Source of the DNA: Alisma plantago-aquatica
Taxonomy: Eukaryota > Streptophyta > Magnoliopsida > Alismatales > Alismataceae
Direction: 5' to 3'
NCBI GenBank assembly: GCA_963693085.1
Contig: OY856413.1
Coordinates: 106,571,501-106,635,500 of the forward strand
Length of the DNA: 64,000 bases
The notes under the pieces are model-generated. The model had not been told where the DNA came from. It made no database searches and worked only from the letters and a program-made list of their open reading frames with translations. Both the position numbers and the translations under genes were made by a program. Shown piece after piece: positions 46,834 through 57,589 of this stretch (the first letter of the stretch is position 1; each line of letters opens with the position of its first letter).

Positions 46834-47823
46834 CTATTCCTGTGTGAGCGTAGAACACGAGAAACGGTCAAAGTTATTGATCAATTCTTCTGAAGTATCA
46901 GGAGAAGTGGGGTCTTCAATTTCACATACTTCTCGTAGGATTTCTAACCGCTTGCCCACCCTGTAGGCATCTGCTTTTGTCTCGGCTTCTACTTCTAGAG
47001 TGATGTTGGGTTGTGATGATTCGTCTGCTTTGTCACTATCCAACAACTTGTCTGGTACCCCTGCGTCTTGGAAGTAGCACTTGTCTTTGATCAGCAACAA
47101 AGAGTAGGTGCTCCTGAGTTGGAAGAAGTATTGGCCCTAGAGGTGCCTTATATTTCCAAATATGTTGAGCAGCTCCATGGTACGCAAGACGACAAGTGCG
47201 CTATTCCCACTTCCTGATTCTGCTTGGACGAGGAAGTCTCTGATATAGAAGAAGTTCCAAACGCCGCTATGACGTTGGACTCCTTGCTTGATAGCTCAGA
47301 GAAGATGCATCGGTAGAAGCCTGAGATGTGTATCCTCCAGGAGACTGAAGATAAGTCCTGAGCGTGGCACCTCCTCATCGCAACAGCTGAACAGCTGGAC
47401 ATCATGGTTCCGGAGGTCTACAACACATAGGAACCAGTTGTTGCGGTGCTTGTATGGGGCCAACACGAGGTTTGTGTTGTGCTCTTCAATATGCCACAGC
47501 ATGTTGGCCACTGCAATGGAGTCTGATACTCCCATCATCAATCTTCTTGCCAAGGTCGGGGTGGCGTTGTATATCATTTGCCGACCTGTCCTGGTGCTGA
47601 CGTTCTCGATGATTGCACCCTCCAGGACCCTGAACAGCTTTTTTCTGACGACGGCTGGGGAGCGGAATAAGCTTCTAAGTGTTCCCCGTTGTATTGAAAA
47701 ATAGCAGTCGCTTCAGATTACTTCTTCTTTAGCAGCTTCTGGTCCCTGATCGTCAGGTATCCAATGGCCCTTCTGTAGAAGTCCACCATCTCAAAAGAAG
47801 GTATCTCTGACGGCACATAAAAT
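46834..47823 (-). pseudogene. ULP1-like pseudo-protease domain 1 of element D and linker
   Basis: First segment (47823-47710, same phase as the env-like start) reads EFYVPSEIPSFEMVDFYRR. The phase then changes and one frame runs from about 47720 to 46834 with stops at 47298-47296 and near 47140. Around 47470-47380: LVLAPYKHRNNWFLCVVDL and HDVQLFSCCDEE; around 47230-47170: VQAESGSGNSALVVLRTMEL. These fit a ULP1 fold: NNW in place of HW, Ser in place of Asp 17 residues on, and Asn-Ser-Ala in place of Asp/Glu-Cys-Gly about 79 residues after the NW. All three catalytic residues are thus missing, though the Gln before the Cys site is kept. A charged linker (47100-46834, DKADESSQPN...) joins it to domain 2. 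Confidence 0.6.
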
Positions 47824-50231
47824 TCATCTGCCGTCGAGCTTTTTCCTCTTGGGGGTGTCTTTGGTTGGAAGCATCAATGCCCCCCCATCTCCCTCCAATT
47901 CATCAGAAGAATCCTCCTTGATGTTGACTGATTTGTCATTGTCTTCAGTTTCATTAAAGGAGGCAGAGGGAGTGAAGTCATCTACGCCTCGGGAGCTCTC
48001 CTCTCTTGCTGGAGACCCTTCGGAAGACTTGTGTGTCGTCTCTTTGTCGGGCATTGTAGAAGGCCCGCTTGAAGAAGATGATGCACCAAAAGTAGAGGGT
48101 GCAGATGAGGAGGGTGCAGAGCCTGAGCCTGGGGGCGATGGAAACCTCCTCGGCTGTCTTGGGCATGGATGGTCGTCCCCCCTATTCAGCCTCTCCTCAA
48201 TCACATCAAGGTGCTGGAAGACCTGCTGTAGTGTGACGTTGAGTGCCTCTAGTTGGCCGAGAAGGCCAACTAGAGTCAGCAGTTGCCGCTCCTGGCTATT
48301 CAGTCTCTGCTGGAAGATAGAAAACTTACGGGTTAATGAAGTAAAAGTAGCTGAGTGGCTTTCTGTTACCTCTCGCAAGTTATCGAGTTCATGCCCCAAC
48401 ATCTGTCTGAGTGATGGAGGGGCACCTGCAGATCTCCTTCTCGTCCTCGTGACACTCCTCCTGCGTGAAGATCTACCCGACGAGTGTGCAGCCTCACTCG
48501 GGGTAGTGTCAATCTGGACTGTTCGTGAGGTAGTTGCTTTCGGGTGAGGCGTCAGCATTTTCACTGCTGACTCTGCCTTGCCTATTTGTGGTGGGGAGAG
48601 GGGCGCGGTGTTAAAGGATGCTGCTCCACCTCTCTGTTTTTGGCGACCTCCTCTGCAGCTTCTACAGGAGACACCGACGGTGGTATCGGTGTAGGTTGTG
48701 CAGCTCCGAGCTCCATCTCGAGGATCTTGGCGAACACACCATTACTGGCATCCGACTGCACTTCTTCGTCCGCCACTAAGGGCGCCATAGAAGTTTCGGG
48801 AGCTGCGGCTGTCTCTTCCGTAGAAGCTTCTCTCGGGACTAGCACGGTCATCTCAGCCCCGATTGTCTCGACGACCTCTACAATTGTCGGTACTTCTTCA
48901 ACCGTGGAAGATGTTGTCATGGTTGTGGCTGGTATGGCAGGAGTGACGACAACTCTATTAATTGCTACCGTCAGTGGCTCTGGAGTGGTGGGAGGCTCGA
49001 CATGAGTTGTGGAAGATTTGTCCTACCATGTGTCGAGAGGAATTGGTTCTCCTCTTACAACCGCCCTCTCTTGTATACTGGTGGTGGCGGTGTAAGCGGC
49101 TTTGACTACCACCGCTTCAATCTCTGCGGTGGTGAAAACCAGCTTTTCTACGTCGTAGTTGGCACAACTAGGAAGCGGAAGGAGGGTGCTTGTTCTCACA
49201 AATTTGTAGAAGTAGCTTCGCCCCTCCTTCTTGATGATTCTGGCCCTCATGAGGAACTTGAGGTCGATGTTCTTGTCACCCCTTGTCCTTGAAAGACTAC
49301 ACGGTTCCCTTGGGTACCCTAACCTGACCGCAATCAGATTGATGATGCCACCCATGCAGTACTCCTTGGTGGCATCTTTTATGGGATGCAGCCTATTCAT
49401 CAAGAAACATCCCAGGTTGACCACCCTGCCCTCCATCATGTGCCACATGAGATGGAGTTCCTCGGTGTAGACGTTGCTTGATTCGTTCTTGCTAAAGAGC
49501 AGGCACGCCACGATCTTGTACACTATTCTCCAGAAGCAGGAGTGAACTGCCGCCACCTTGCTTCCTAGCTTGAATGATGACACGCCAGTCAGCTTTCTCC
49601 AGAGCTCCACCAGGTTGAACCCGTCTCCTTCGGTGATATTTGCACTGTTGTTAAGAAGTTCCTTCTCTGCCTCGCTGGAAGAAAAGATTTCATTGAGAAA
49701 CTTCTCAAAGATGACATGCTCGACATTGTATAGCCGCCCTTGCAGTCTGTCTGCTCCGCCATATTCTTCGATTTCCTCGGGTTTATTCTACACCCGGCGG
49801 AGAGATGACATGAACTCCCTGGTGAGCTCAGTGTAGGAGGCAGAGTGGCTGAAACAGATCTTCCTCAGCCCTGCTACCGCTAGAACATTTTCTAGCCTGT
49901 AAAAAATGCCTAGTTGAAGGAAGGACGAGTGGTGGCAGAATCTGCTCGGACTGTACATTTTTGTTGCCAATTCTGAGTATCGACGCCCATGCTCGTTGTC
50001 TCTGGGCACGAACCAGCCTGGTGTGTGATCCATAGGTTCTGCCACCTCAGTTGAAACAATTGTTGGGCCCGTTACTTCTTCCGTCCTTGGTCTCTTTTCA
50101 GCTGTGGATGGCCTAGCTGCCTCGGGGTTTGGGCATTTCTGCCCGACTATCGTAGCTCCCGCTATGGCCTCAGTGTCAATCCTCCGACCATGTTCGTCAA
50201 CTTAAACGACGGTTTGCTTGGTGTGAGCCAT
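47824..50231 (-). pseudogene. Env-like / Athila ORF1-like accessory protein of element D
   Basis: About 800 codons. First Met at 50231 (MAHTKQTVV, then a stop). Frame 2 runs 50231-48582 with stops at about 50204, 49790-49788 and 49025-49023; a one-base shift near 48590 moves to the frame ending KLDGR at 47824. The middle (about 49640-49250: LWRKLTGVSSFKLGS, VYTEELHLMWHMMEG, GGIINLIAVRLGYP) resembles the Athila ORF1 / 'putative plant transposon protein' family found downstream of pol. Then a Thr/Val/Glu/Pro-rich part (49020-48590), an Arg-rich patch, a coiled coil (about 48400-48180, LREVTESHSATFTSL and following heptads) and an acidic Ser-rich tail with a basic PKRKK end. No convincing transmembrane segment is seen, so 'env-like' refers only to position and family. 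Confidence 0.65.
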
Positions 50232-51720
50232 TTCTGTTATCATAGGACAAGTTTATTAAACATTTAAATGTTTCACCTTACCCGATATCAAGTAGGCAAA
50301 AATGTAAAGTCGATATCGGTATCTAAAAGCCTGATACAAGGGCTACCCAACACCACCACATCGGGCTTCAAAACTGAGCGATATGATGCTCGCCCCATAC
50401 GCTTGTATCGTGCGATACAACGTTCGGCTCAAAATTGCCATAGGTTCATCGCGAGATACCGAGCGTCACCGCGAACGGATATCATGCCCGATATGATTGC
50501 CCTAAAAAAGGGTGTCACCCATAAGAAGAAACACGTGAGGCGATACAAGACTGGGTGACATGGGAAAATCCAAACGTCATGGCCATTGCCTGATATGCCT
50601 AAAGTTCAAGATGTGCCGGGTGACACAGTCACATGATGCAAAGTGCCTGATACGGTTGCTCTGAAGGGAAATGTGTCGCCCGACATCAAAAACACGTGAA
50701 GCAATATAAGACTGGGTGACATGGACATTGCCCGATATAAGGTATCAGGCAAGCACGCGTTATAGATGTGTTGTGTGACACAATCAGAAGGTAACGCTGC
50801 CGACACAAATGTGTGTCGGGCGATGCAAGGAAATCAGCTAAAGCCGTAAGTCCGATATGAAAATGCGCGACATGAGGGTCATGTCGGGCAAGCCAAATTA
50901 TACGGCTGTCGTGTTATACCTTTGTTATCTGAAGATAGCTTGCGCGACATGGGAGCAGAAGCTAGGTGGCCGATACTAGAGCAAAGAGAGAAATTACTAC
51001 ACGATACAGGAGTAGGTGAGGAGTAAATGTCGTTGCCCGACATAGTTTAACCTCAACTACTATATATAGCAATCCAGGTCGGGGGTAAAACGGGTAAAAT
51101 AGGGGCATGTGTCGGCCGAGGAGACAAATCATTCCCGAGACGAGCAGTAAAATCAGTCCCATCCGTCAAATCAAGGGCTATTACTCATGCCGCTCGACAC
51201 GGTTGCTCGCTGCTCGGCGTATCGACCGACACAACTTATTGCTAAGGTGTGATGCCCGATACACCTAGCCTGATAGGGGCGTGTCTCATGTTCTTCCTGA
51301 GTTCTTTGCCCGATACCGGCCAGGGAGCGAGGTATCCTTGCCCAATACAAGGCTTAAGAACAAGATACTTGATGAAAAACCAAAAACAAAGCAAAGGAAA
51401 AAGTAATTGATGGGTAAAACATCATTGGCCTAAGGTGAAGTTCCCAGCCTTAGATAGCATTACTCATCAATGCTCATAAAACCGAGCGGTGGCCCATAAA
51501 ATAGAAGAGTCATAGCATGTGACGCATGCACTGACTCAAGCCTTATTACAATCATAATGTTCATAATGTTTTTCTTACAGGAAAGGAAATAACGTCCTAT
51601 TCTAAGAAAAGTAAAAACTCGGGCTGCCTCCCGAGGAGCGTTGTAGTTAGCATTGTTAGCTCGACAACTTCAGATCCTTCACATTACACCTTCAGCTGTT
51701 TGCACATCCTGCAAACTTAT
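50232..51720 (-). other. Spacer between pol and env-like gene of element D
   Basis: 1.49 kb with no gene. From about 50280 to 51340 words such as GCCCGATA, GGTGACA, GTCGGGC and their variants recur many times. Two blocks starting near 50480 and 50645 are diverged duplicates (shared GTG(T/A)CGCC... and ACACGTGA, AAGACTGGGTGACATGG). The same vocabulary fills the LTRs. Could contain the promoter of the downstream genes; inference. Confidence 0.6.
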
Positions 51721-52800
51721 TTATGTCCTTCTCACGAACGCTTCATCTTCATAGAACCTTTTTACTCTGTGCCCATTCACTGGAAAAACATTGGATGGAT
51801 CATCTTTATCATATAGCTCCATCATTCCTGATGGCTATATCTTTGCTACGGTGAAGGGTCCAGACCACCTTGTTTGCAGCTTACCTGGAAAAAGAAGAAT
51901 AGAAGATTTAAATAATAAAACTTTGTCACCTTCACTCACATCCTTCTTCCTCAGGTGGGCATCATGCCACACCTTGGTCCTCTGCTTATAGATCCTTGCA
52001 GTCTCATAGGCATGTATTCTCAGCTCTTCGAGTTCCTGTAACTGTAGATATCTTTTCTCCCCTGCCTTTTCCAGATCCATATTCAGGAACTTAATCGCCC
52101 AAAGAGACTTGTGTTCAAGCTCTAAGGGTAGATGACCGGATTTGCTATAAATCAATTTGTAAGGGGTGGTTCCAATGGGTGCCTTATATGCAGTTCTGTA
52201 GGCCCAAAGGGCATCATCGAGCTTCATCGATCAATTTTTCCTCGTGCAGCTGACAATCTTATGTAAAATTTGCTTGATTTTTCTATTCAAAACCTCCACC
52301 TGCCCATAAGTTTGAGGGTGGTAGGGCGTAGTGACCTTGTGTTTAACCCCATACTTCTGCAGGAGTGCTTCAAACTATTTTTCCCCAAAATGCAATCCAC
52401 CATCGCTTATCACAGTATGAGGTACTCCAAAGCGAGGGAAGATAGTTTTCTCAAACAACTTGATCACTGATTTGGAGTCACAAGTCTGGGTGGCAACAAC
52501 TTCCACCCATTCCGACACATAATCCACCGCGACTAAAATGTATTGATATCCCTTTGATGGGGGAAATGGACCCATGTAGTCAATTCTCCAGACATCAAAA
52601 ATCTCAACTTCGACCCAATTGGCCATAGGTATCTCATTTCTTCTTCCAATGTTTCCTGTCGATTGACATTCTTTACAAACTTTTACATAATTTGCAGCAT
52701 CCTTGAACAAGGAGGGCCAGTAAAACCCTAATTGCAGTACCTTGGCGGCGGTCCTTTCGCTCCCCTAGTGTCCTCCATATGGTGAGGCATGGCATTCTTT
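51721..52800 (-). pseudogene. Integrase of element D
   Basis: End of the gag-pol frame. Zinc-binding HHCC part ([10 protein letters not shown], then [10 protein letters not shown]), catalytic core with Asp in [10 protein letters not shown], Asp in VISDGGLHF, Glu in [10 protein letters not shown], and the C-terminal region [31 protein letters not shown], ending FVRRT and a stop at 51723-51721. In-frame stops at 52767-52765, 52377-52375, 52233-52231 and 51837-51835; no frameshift. No chromodomain. Confidence 0.92.
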
Positions 52801-53568
52801 CAGAATGTTTGGAACTTCTTCTTCAGGGATAGACCTTCTATACAGGTTATCTACACATCTTCTAAACATAAGAGGATCATCCCAATAGTAGTTCTTTACA
52901 TCTGAAAAGAGTTTCTTCTTTTGATTGTACGATATATCAGGAGGTAACTCCCCACAGGCAAGATAATTACAAATATCTGCAAACCAAGGCAAATTCTCAT
53001 CTTTGGTCTCAACCATTAGTAAGGCTTCATCAGGATAGTTGTCGTTAATAGGTGGCTCCTTCTGGTCTTCGACTATGATCCTTGATAAGTGATATGCGAC
53101 TACATTTTCCGCACCCTTCTTATCAATGATCCCGTGGTCGAACTCCTGGAGTAATAGAGCCCACCTTAACAGCCTGGGCTTGGTATCCTTTTTCTGCATA
53201 AGATATATTATAACCCCATGGTCTGTGTAGACCTTCACCTTTGTTCCGATAAGATAGGATCTGAACTTGTCGAAAGTGAAAACAATCGCTAGCATCTCCT
53301 TTTCTGTAGTCATGCAATTTACCTGAGCCTCATCCAGAGTATGACTGGAGTAGCAAATGACATGGTGCCTTTTGTCCTTTTTCTATCCCAGGACTGCTCC
53401 TATAGCATAGTCACTAGCGTCGCACATAAGCTCGAAAGGTAGCTCCCAATCCGGAGCTTGAAGGATAGGCGGTGAGCCAAGTGCATCTTTTAAGGCCTGA
53501 AAAGCATTTAGACAATCGTTAGAGAAATCAAAATCAACATCCTTAACTAGAAGTTTTGACAATGGTTT
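52801..53568 (-). pseudogene. RNase H of element D
   Basis: Same frame as RT. Asp in LMCDASDYAIG, Glu in [16 protein letters not shown], Asp in VYTDHGVI. The final acidic site is Tyr (VAYHLSR; Asp is usual), as in element A. In-frame stop at 53385-53383 (TAG in the position usually Gln). Confidence 0.88.
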
Positions 53569-54600
53569 TTAGATCTTTGAGAAATCTTTTATGAATCTTC
53601 GATAATAACCGGCATGCCTGAGGAAACTCCGCACTCCAGTTACAGACTTTGGTGGAGGAAGTTTAGATATAGCTTCAACCTTGCTAACATCTACCTCGAT
53701 GCCACACCTAGAGACTTTATGCCCTAGCACAATGCCTTCTCGTACCATAAAATGGCACTTCTCCCAGTTCAGGACCAAACTCTTTTCTTCGCAGCGTTGC
53801 AAGACCAGAGACAGGTTTTTCAGACAAGCATCAAAGTCCTTCCCATAGATAGAAAAGTCATCCATGAAAACTTCCACAATGTCTTCCAGAAAATCCAAAA
53901 ACATCGATATCATGCAACGCTGAAATGTTGCGGGAGCATTGCACAAGCCAAAAGGCATTCTTCAGAAGGCGTAAGTACCATAGAGACATGTAAAAGTAGT
54001 TTTCTCCTGGTCGTCTGGTAAGATGGGGACTTGATAAAACCCAGAAAAACCGTCCAAAAAGTAGAAATAATCATGATGCGCTAATCTTTCTAGAACTTGA
54101 TCAATGAAAGGAAGCGGATAATGATATTTTTTCGTGGCTTGGTTTAGTTTTCGGTAGTCTATGCACATCCTCCTTCCGGTGACAGTACTGACCGTCACCT
54201 CATCACCTTTGTTTCCTTTTACTAATGTTATGCCTCCTTTCTTCGATACCACACGGATCAGACTCACCCAATTACTGTCACTGATCGGGTAAATGATCCC
54301 TGCATCCCTCAGTTTGATTACTTCTTTCTTCACAACTTCTTTTAGCATTTGGTTCAATTTTCTCTGGGGTTGAGCCAGAGGTTTAGCAGATTCTTCCAAA
54401 TTAATGTGATGCATGCATAGAGTAGGGCTAAGGCCTTTGATATCCTCTACCGAATATCCTATAGCCTGCCTATGGAGCCTCAACTCCTCAAGAAGCCTTT
54501 CCAATTGATCCTTCATAAGATAGGCATTAACGATGATAGCATTTCTCCCTTCTTGATCTAGAAATTCGTACCTTAAACCTTCAGGCAGCTGCTTCAGCTC
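53569..54600 (-). pseudogene. Reverse transcriptase of element D
   Basis: KLNQMLKEVVKKEVIKL, MCIDYRKLNQAT, the palm Asp in FYFLDGFSG (about 54054), then a TGA at 53964-53962 where Athila RTs have Arg, then [16 protein letters not shown] and the active site VFMDDFSIYG (about 53862), and NWEKCHFMV. Ends before the stop at 53571-53569. All in one frame with gag. Confidence 0.93.
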
Positions 54601-55800
54601 TGGCTTAGCCTTGGTTGCCTTTTCTTCTGGTGTCTCCTCTAGAGAAGCAAACTTAACTGTTTCTATTACCTCTTCCTCATCGCTTGGATCTTCATCAAAT
54701 CGATTTAGATAGTTGAGAAACTCGACAACCTCTGGATGTTTAGAATTAGAGTCTTGATCACTTAATTCTCTCACAAGAGGGTCTACCATTATGATATCTT
54801 CTTCCACCTCTTCACAAAACTGGTTGTATCTTTCTACGAAGTAAGCAGACTCTAGTAGGGACGGTCCCTTCATAGCATCCTTTACTTTGAAATCTAAGTG
54901 ATCATTTTCGACCCTCAGAGTGATTATTCCTTCGGCAACATCAATCAACACTCTTCCTGTAGCCAAGAAGGGGCGCCCAAAGATGATAGGACAGTTAGGG
55001 TCCTCCACAGTGTCAATGATCACCACGTCGCAAGGAATGAAGAAACTTCCCACACGGATCGATACATCCTCAACAACTCCTATAGGTCTTTTGAAGGTAT
55101 TGTCTGCCAATTCAATCCTCATGTTGGTTTTGACCATATCAGTCAAACCCAAATGTTGCGTAAGGCTTAGGGGCATAAGGCTGATGCTAGCCCCTAAATC
55201 AGCAAGACCTTTTAGCTCGATATTATCTCCAACGACAAAAGTAATGGTGAAAGCCCCTGGATCCTTCTTCTTGTTAGGTAAATCCACTTTGACAAAAGCA
55301 GAAGACATACTAGCTAGGTGCACTGTCTCAATCCTTCCGCCTCTTTTCTTCTTAGTGATCAAATCCTTGAAAAACTTGGCGTAGGTCGACATTTCCTCTA
55401 AAGCATCCAGAAAAGGTACTTCGAGGTGAAGCTTCTTTACTGACTCGATAAACCTCTTGTAACACTTTTTAAGATGTGCCTTTATTAGTTTGTAAGGGAA
55501 AGGCAACTTTGGAGAGTAAGGACTTCTTTTACCAAACATGTCCTCCATAGATCTTGTTTCTGGCTCCCTGACATGAGCCTGTCGGTTGTCTTCCTCTGCG
55601 GGATTTTCTGCCGCAATCCTTGATTTAGGTTCCTTGGGTCTGGCTTCTTCAGGGCATTCTACTGTCTTCCCTGATCTCAACACTGCCATTTTAGCAGATT
55701 CAGTGTTAGAGGGTATCTTACCTGAGGGATTCTTTATTAACTTGGCCATCTGGGCCAGCTGCTGATCTATTTGGCATTGGTGAGTTTGCATGTCCGCCAT
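54601..55800 (-). pseudogene. Protease and linker of element D
   Basis: Part of a 612-residue open stretch (55800-53962). AVLRSGKTVE joins gag to protease; LHLEVPFLDALEEMSTY is the conserved pre-protease word; the active site is LADLGASISLMP (Asp at about 55200-55198); the end is CPIIFGRPFLATGR. An acidic linker (EDPSDEEEVIETV) leads to RT. This segment has no internal stop. Confidence 0.92.
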
Positions 55801-55806
55801 TTGAAC

Positions 55807-57342
55807 CTACATTGAGTTCAGAACTCTTGAATTGGACAACGTGCTTTGTGCCAGCTGGTTGTTAATAGTATCCTGTCTTTTGACAAAATTTAACAATTGG
55901 CCCACCAAGTCTGGTTGGTTTGAGTTCTTGTCCTGACTTTGCTCCTTAACTTGACCCTGGCCTTGACTAGGGTTAGCTTCTTGGCGATTTTGGTACTTTC
56001 CTTGCCCTTGAAGATTTGCCTTGTTCGGTTGGAAATTGGCAGTTCTGGTGAACTGACCTTGTCCACCCTTTTTCTCAAAAGCTTGCGGTTTCTTGGGTGG
56101 ATTATTCAGCTGATGCAAGTTTTCGGCCGCATCTTGGTTGCCATAGTTAAACCCAGGGTGATCCGGTCTCTTGAAGTTGACAAAAGAGATGTTCTCAGCT
56201 TCCTCTGCTTCAGATTCGCTTTCACTTGACTCGTCAGGTCGGGTGTAAATGTAGTTATCAACCCCGTGTCCACCTTCTCCGTAGGTGGCACATTTCATAA
56301 CTTTCTCAACCTGTTTCTTCCCTTTTCCACCTGATTCTTTCAATTGTCTGACGTCAGTGGCTATCTTCTGGATTTGAGTGGTGATAGCTTCAAGAGCTTT
56401 GGATTCGACCGAAGGTCCTTCATTAGAGGCTTTCTTAGCATATCCTCTATCAGATCTATCGTAGTCGGTGCTGGCCTGTAACTCGGCCATGTTTTCGATG
56501 ATCTTTTTGGATCTGCTGGGCTTCTTCCCCAGAAAGTTGCTTCCTGCAGCTGCATTCAGCGATACCCTTTCTTCAGAGGTCAGACCATTATAGAAGGTGG
56601 TTATCAGGAAACCCTTCTTATAGTTGTGATGAGGGCAGTCCCTCTTATACTCTTGATACCTTTCCCAGGCTTCATGTAGATTCTCATTCGGCTTTTGCAT
56701 GAATGACGTGATCCTTTGCCTATTCCTGACAGTTTTCTCTGTAGGGTAAAACTTGTTCACAAAAGCGTCTGCCAGTGCATTCCATCCGTTCAGAGCTTGA
56801 TGCGGTAGCCCGAGGTACCAGGATAGGGCCTTGTCCTCTAAAGAAAATACGAAGCCCTTACAATACATGACTTCTTATGGAACTCCCCGCATTTCAATGG
56901 TATCACAGATATTCTTAAAAGCATCTAGATGATGGTAAGGGTTATCGTTCTTTGAATTCCCTCGGAAGCTCTTGTTCTGGATCATAGATATGATAGATGG
57001 TTTCAGTTCAAAGTTTGTTGCATTGAACCTTGGGATGACAATAGGACATCTAGACTTATTGGCCTTTGTGGCAGCCAACTCCCTGAGGGTCTTTTCTTCT
57101 TCGTTAGAATCTTCACTGTCACTGTCCCCATGGTTCTACTCCTGATTCTGTTGATTTCTTCAGTATCTGTGGTGATGACTACGTCTCCCATGATGGTAAT
57201 CATCCTTGAATTGTTCTGTCTCAGGTTCTTCATGTTGCTGGTCGCCATTATAATAGTCATTGTTCCCACGCGGAGGTGAGTGAGGTCCAACTCTAGCATT
57301 TTGCTCACCCTCTGAAAGAGGTGGTTCAATGTGAGGTGGCAT
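55807..57342 (-). pseudogene. gag of element D
   Basis: First Met after an upstream stop at 57342 (MPPHIEPPLSEGEQ). In-frame stops at 57162-57160, 57138-57136, 56877-56875 and 55809-55807; no frameshift. Capsid core: PRFNATNFELKPSIISMIQ, SLEDKALSWYLGLP, NGWNALADAFVNKFYP, PNENLHEAWERYQEYKRDCP, TTFYNGLTSEERVSLNAAAG. The zinc knuckle at 56292-56251 has the C-x2-C-x4-H-x4-C spacing but its second and last Cys are Tyr (TAC codons). A Gln/Asn-rich tail follows. Confidence 0.92.
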
Positions 57343-57565
57343 GACTAGCGGTTTCGGTGCTCAACTGAGCAAAATGCTTCTTTCCTAAGTACCTGAATAG
57401 AACATATAATCAAGTTAGAAAACTTGTATCAATAAAATGAACTACTCTATACTCATTTCAGGTTAGAAGATCAAAAGGAATAGTGTTGTCAAGCTCATTA
57501 CTAAGCTTGAGGCACGGGAGTCTAGTTAGTGGATTCGGGTTCGTTAATAGTACCATTTCGCCTTG

Positions 57566-57583
57566 TCCCCGGTAACAGCGCCA
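57566..57583 (-). promoter_or_regulatory. Primer-binding site of element D (tRNA-Asp)
   Basis: Minus-strand TGGCGCTGTTACCGGGGA, 16 of 18 match to the tRNA-Asp complement, 6 bases inside the 5' LTR. Confidence 0.9.
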
Positions 57584-57589
57584 AAAAGT

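Noticed and set aside
47849..48547. 232-codon plus-strand open frame
   Set aside because: Antisense shadow of the Ser/Pro-rich and coiled-coil part of the env-like gene; the minus frame continues the element's coding order.
54920..55384. Plus-strand 154-codon frame, and similar antisense frames over pol
   Set aside because: Shadow of the protease frame of element D on the minus strand.
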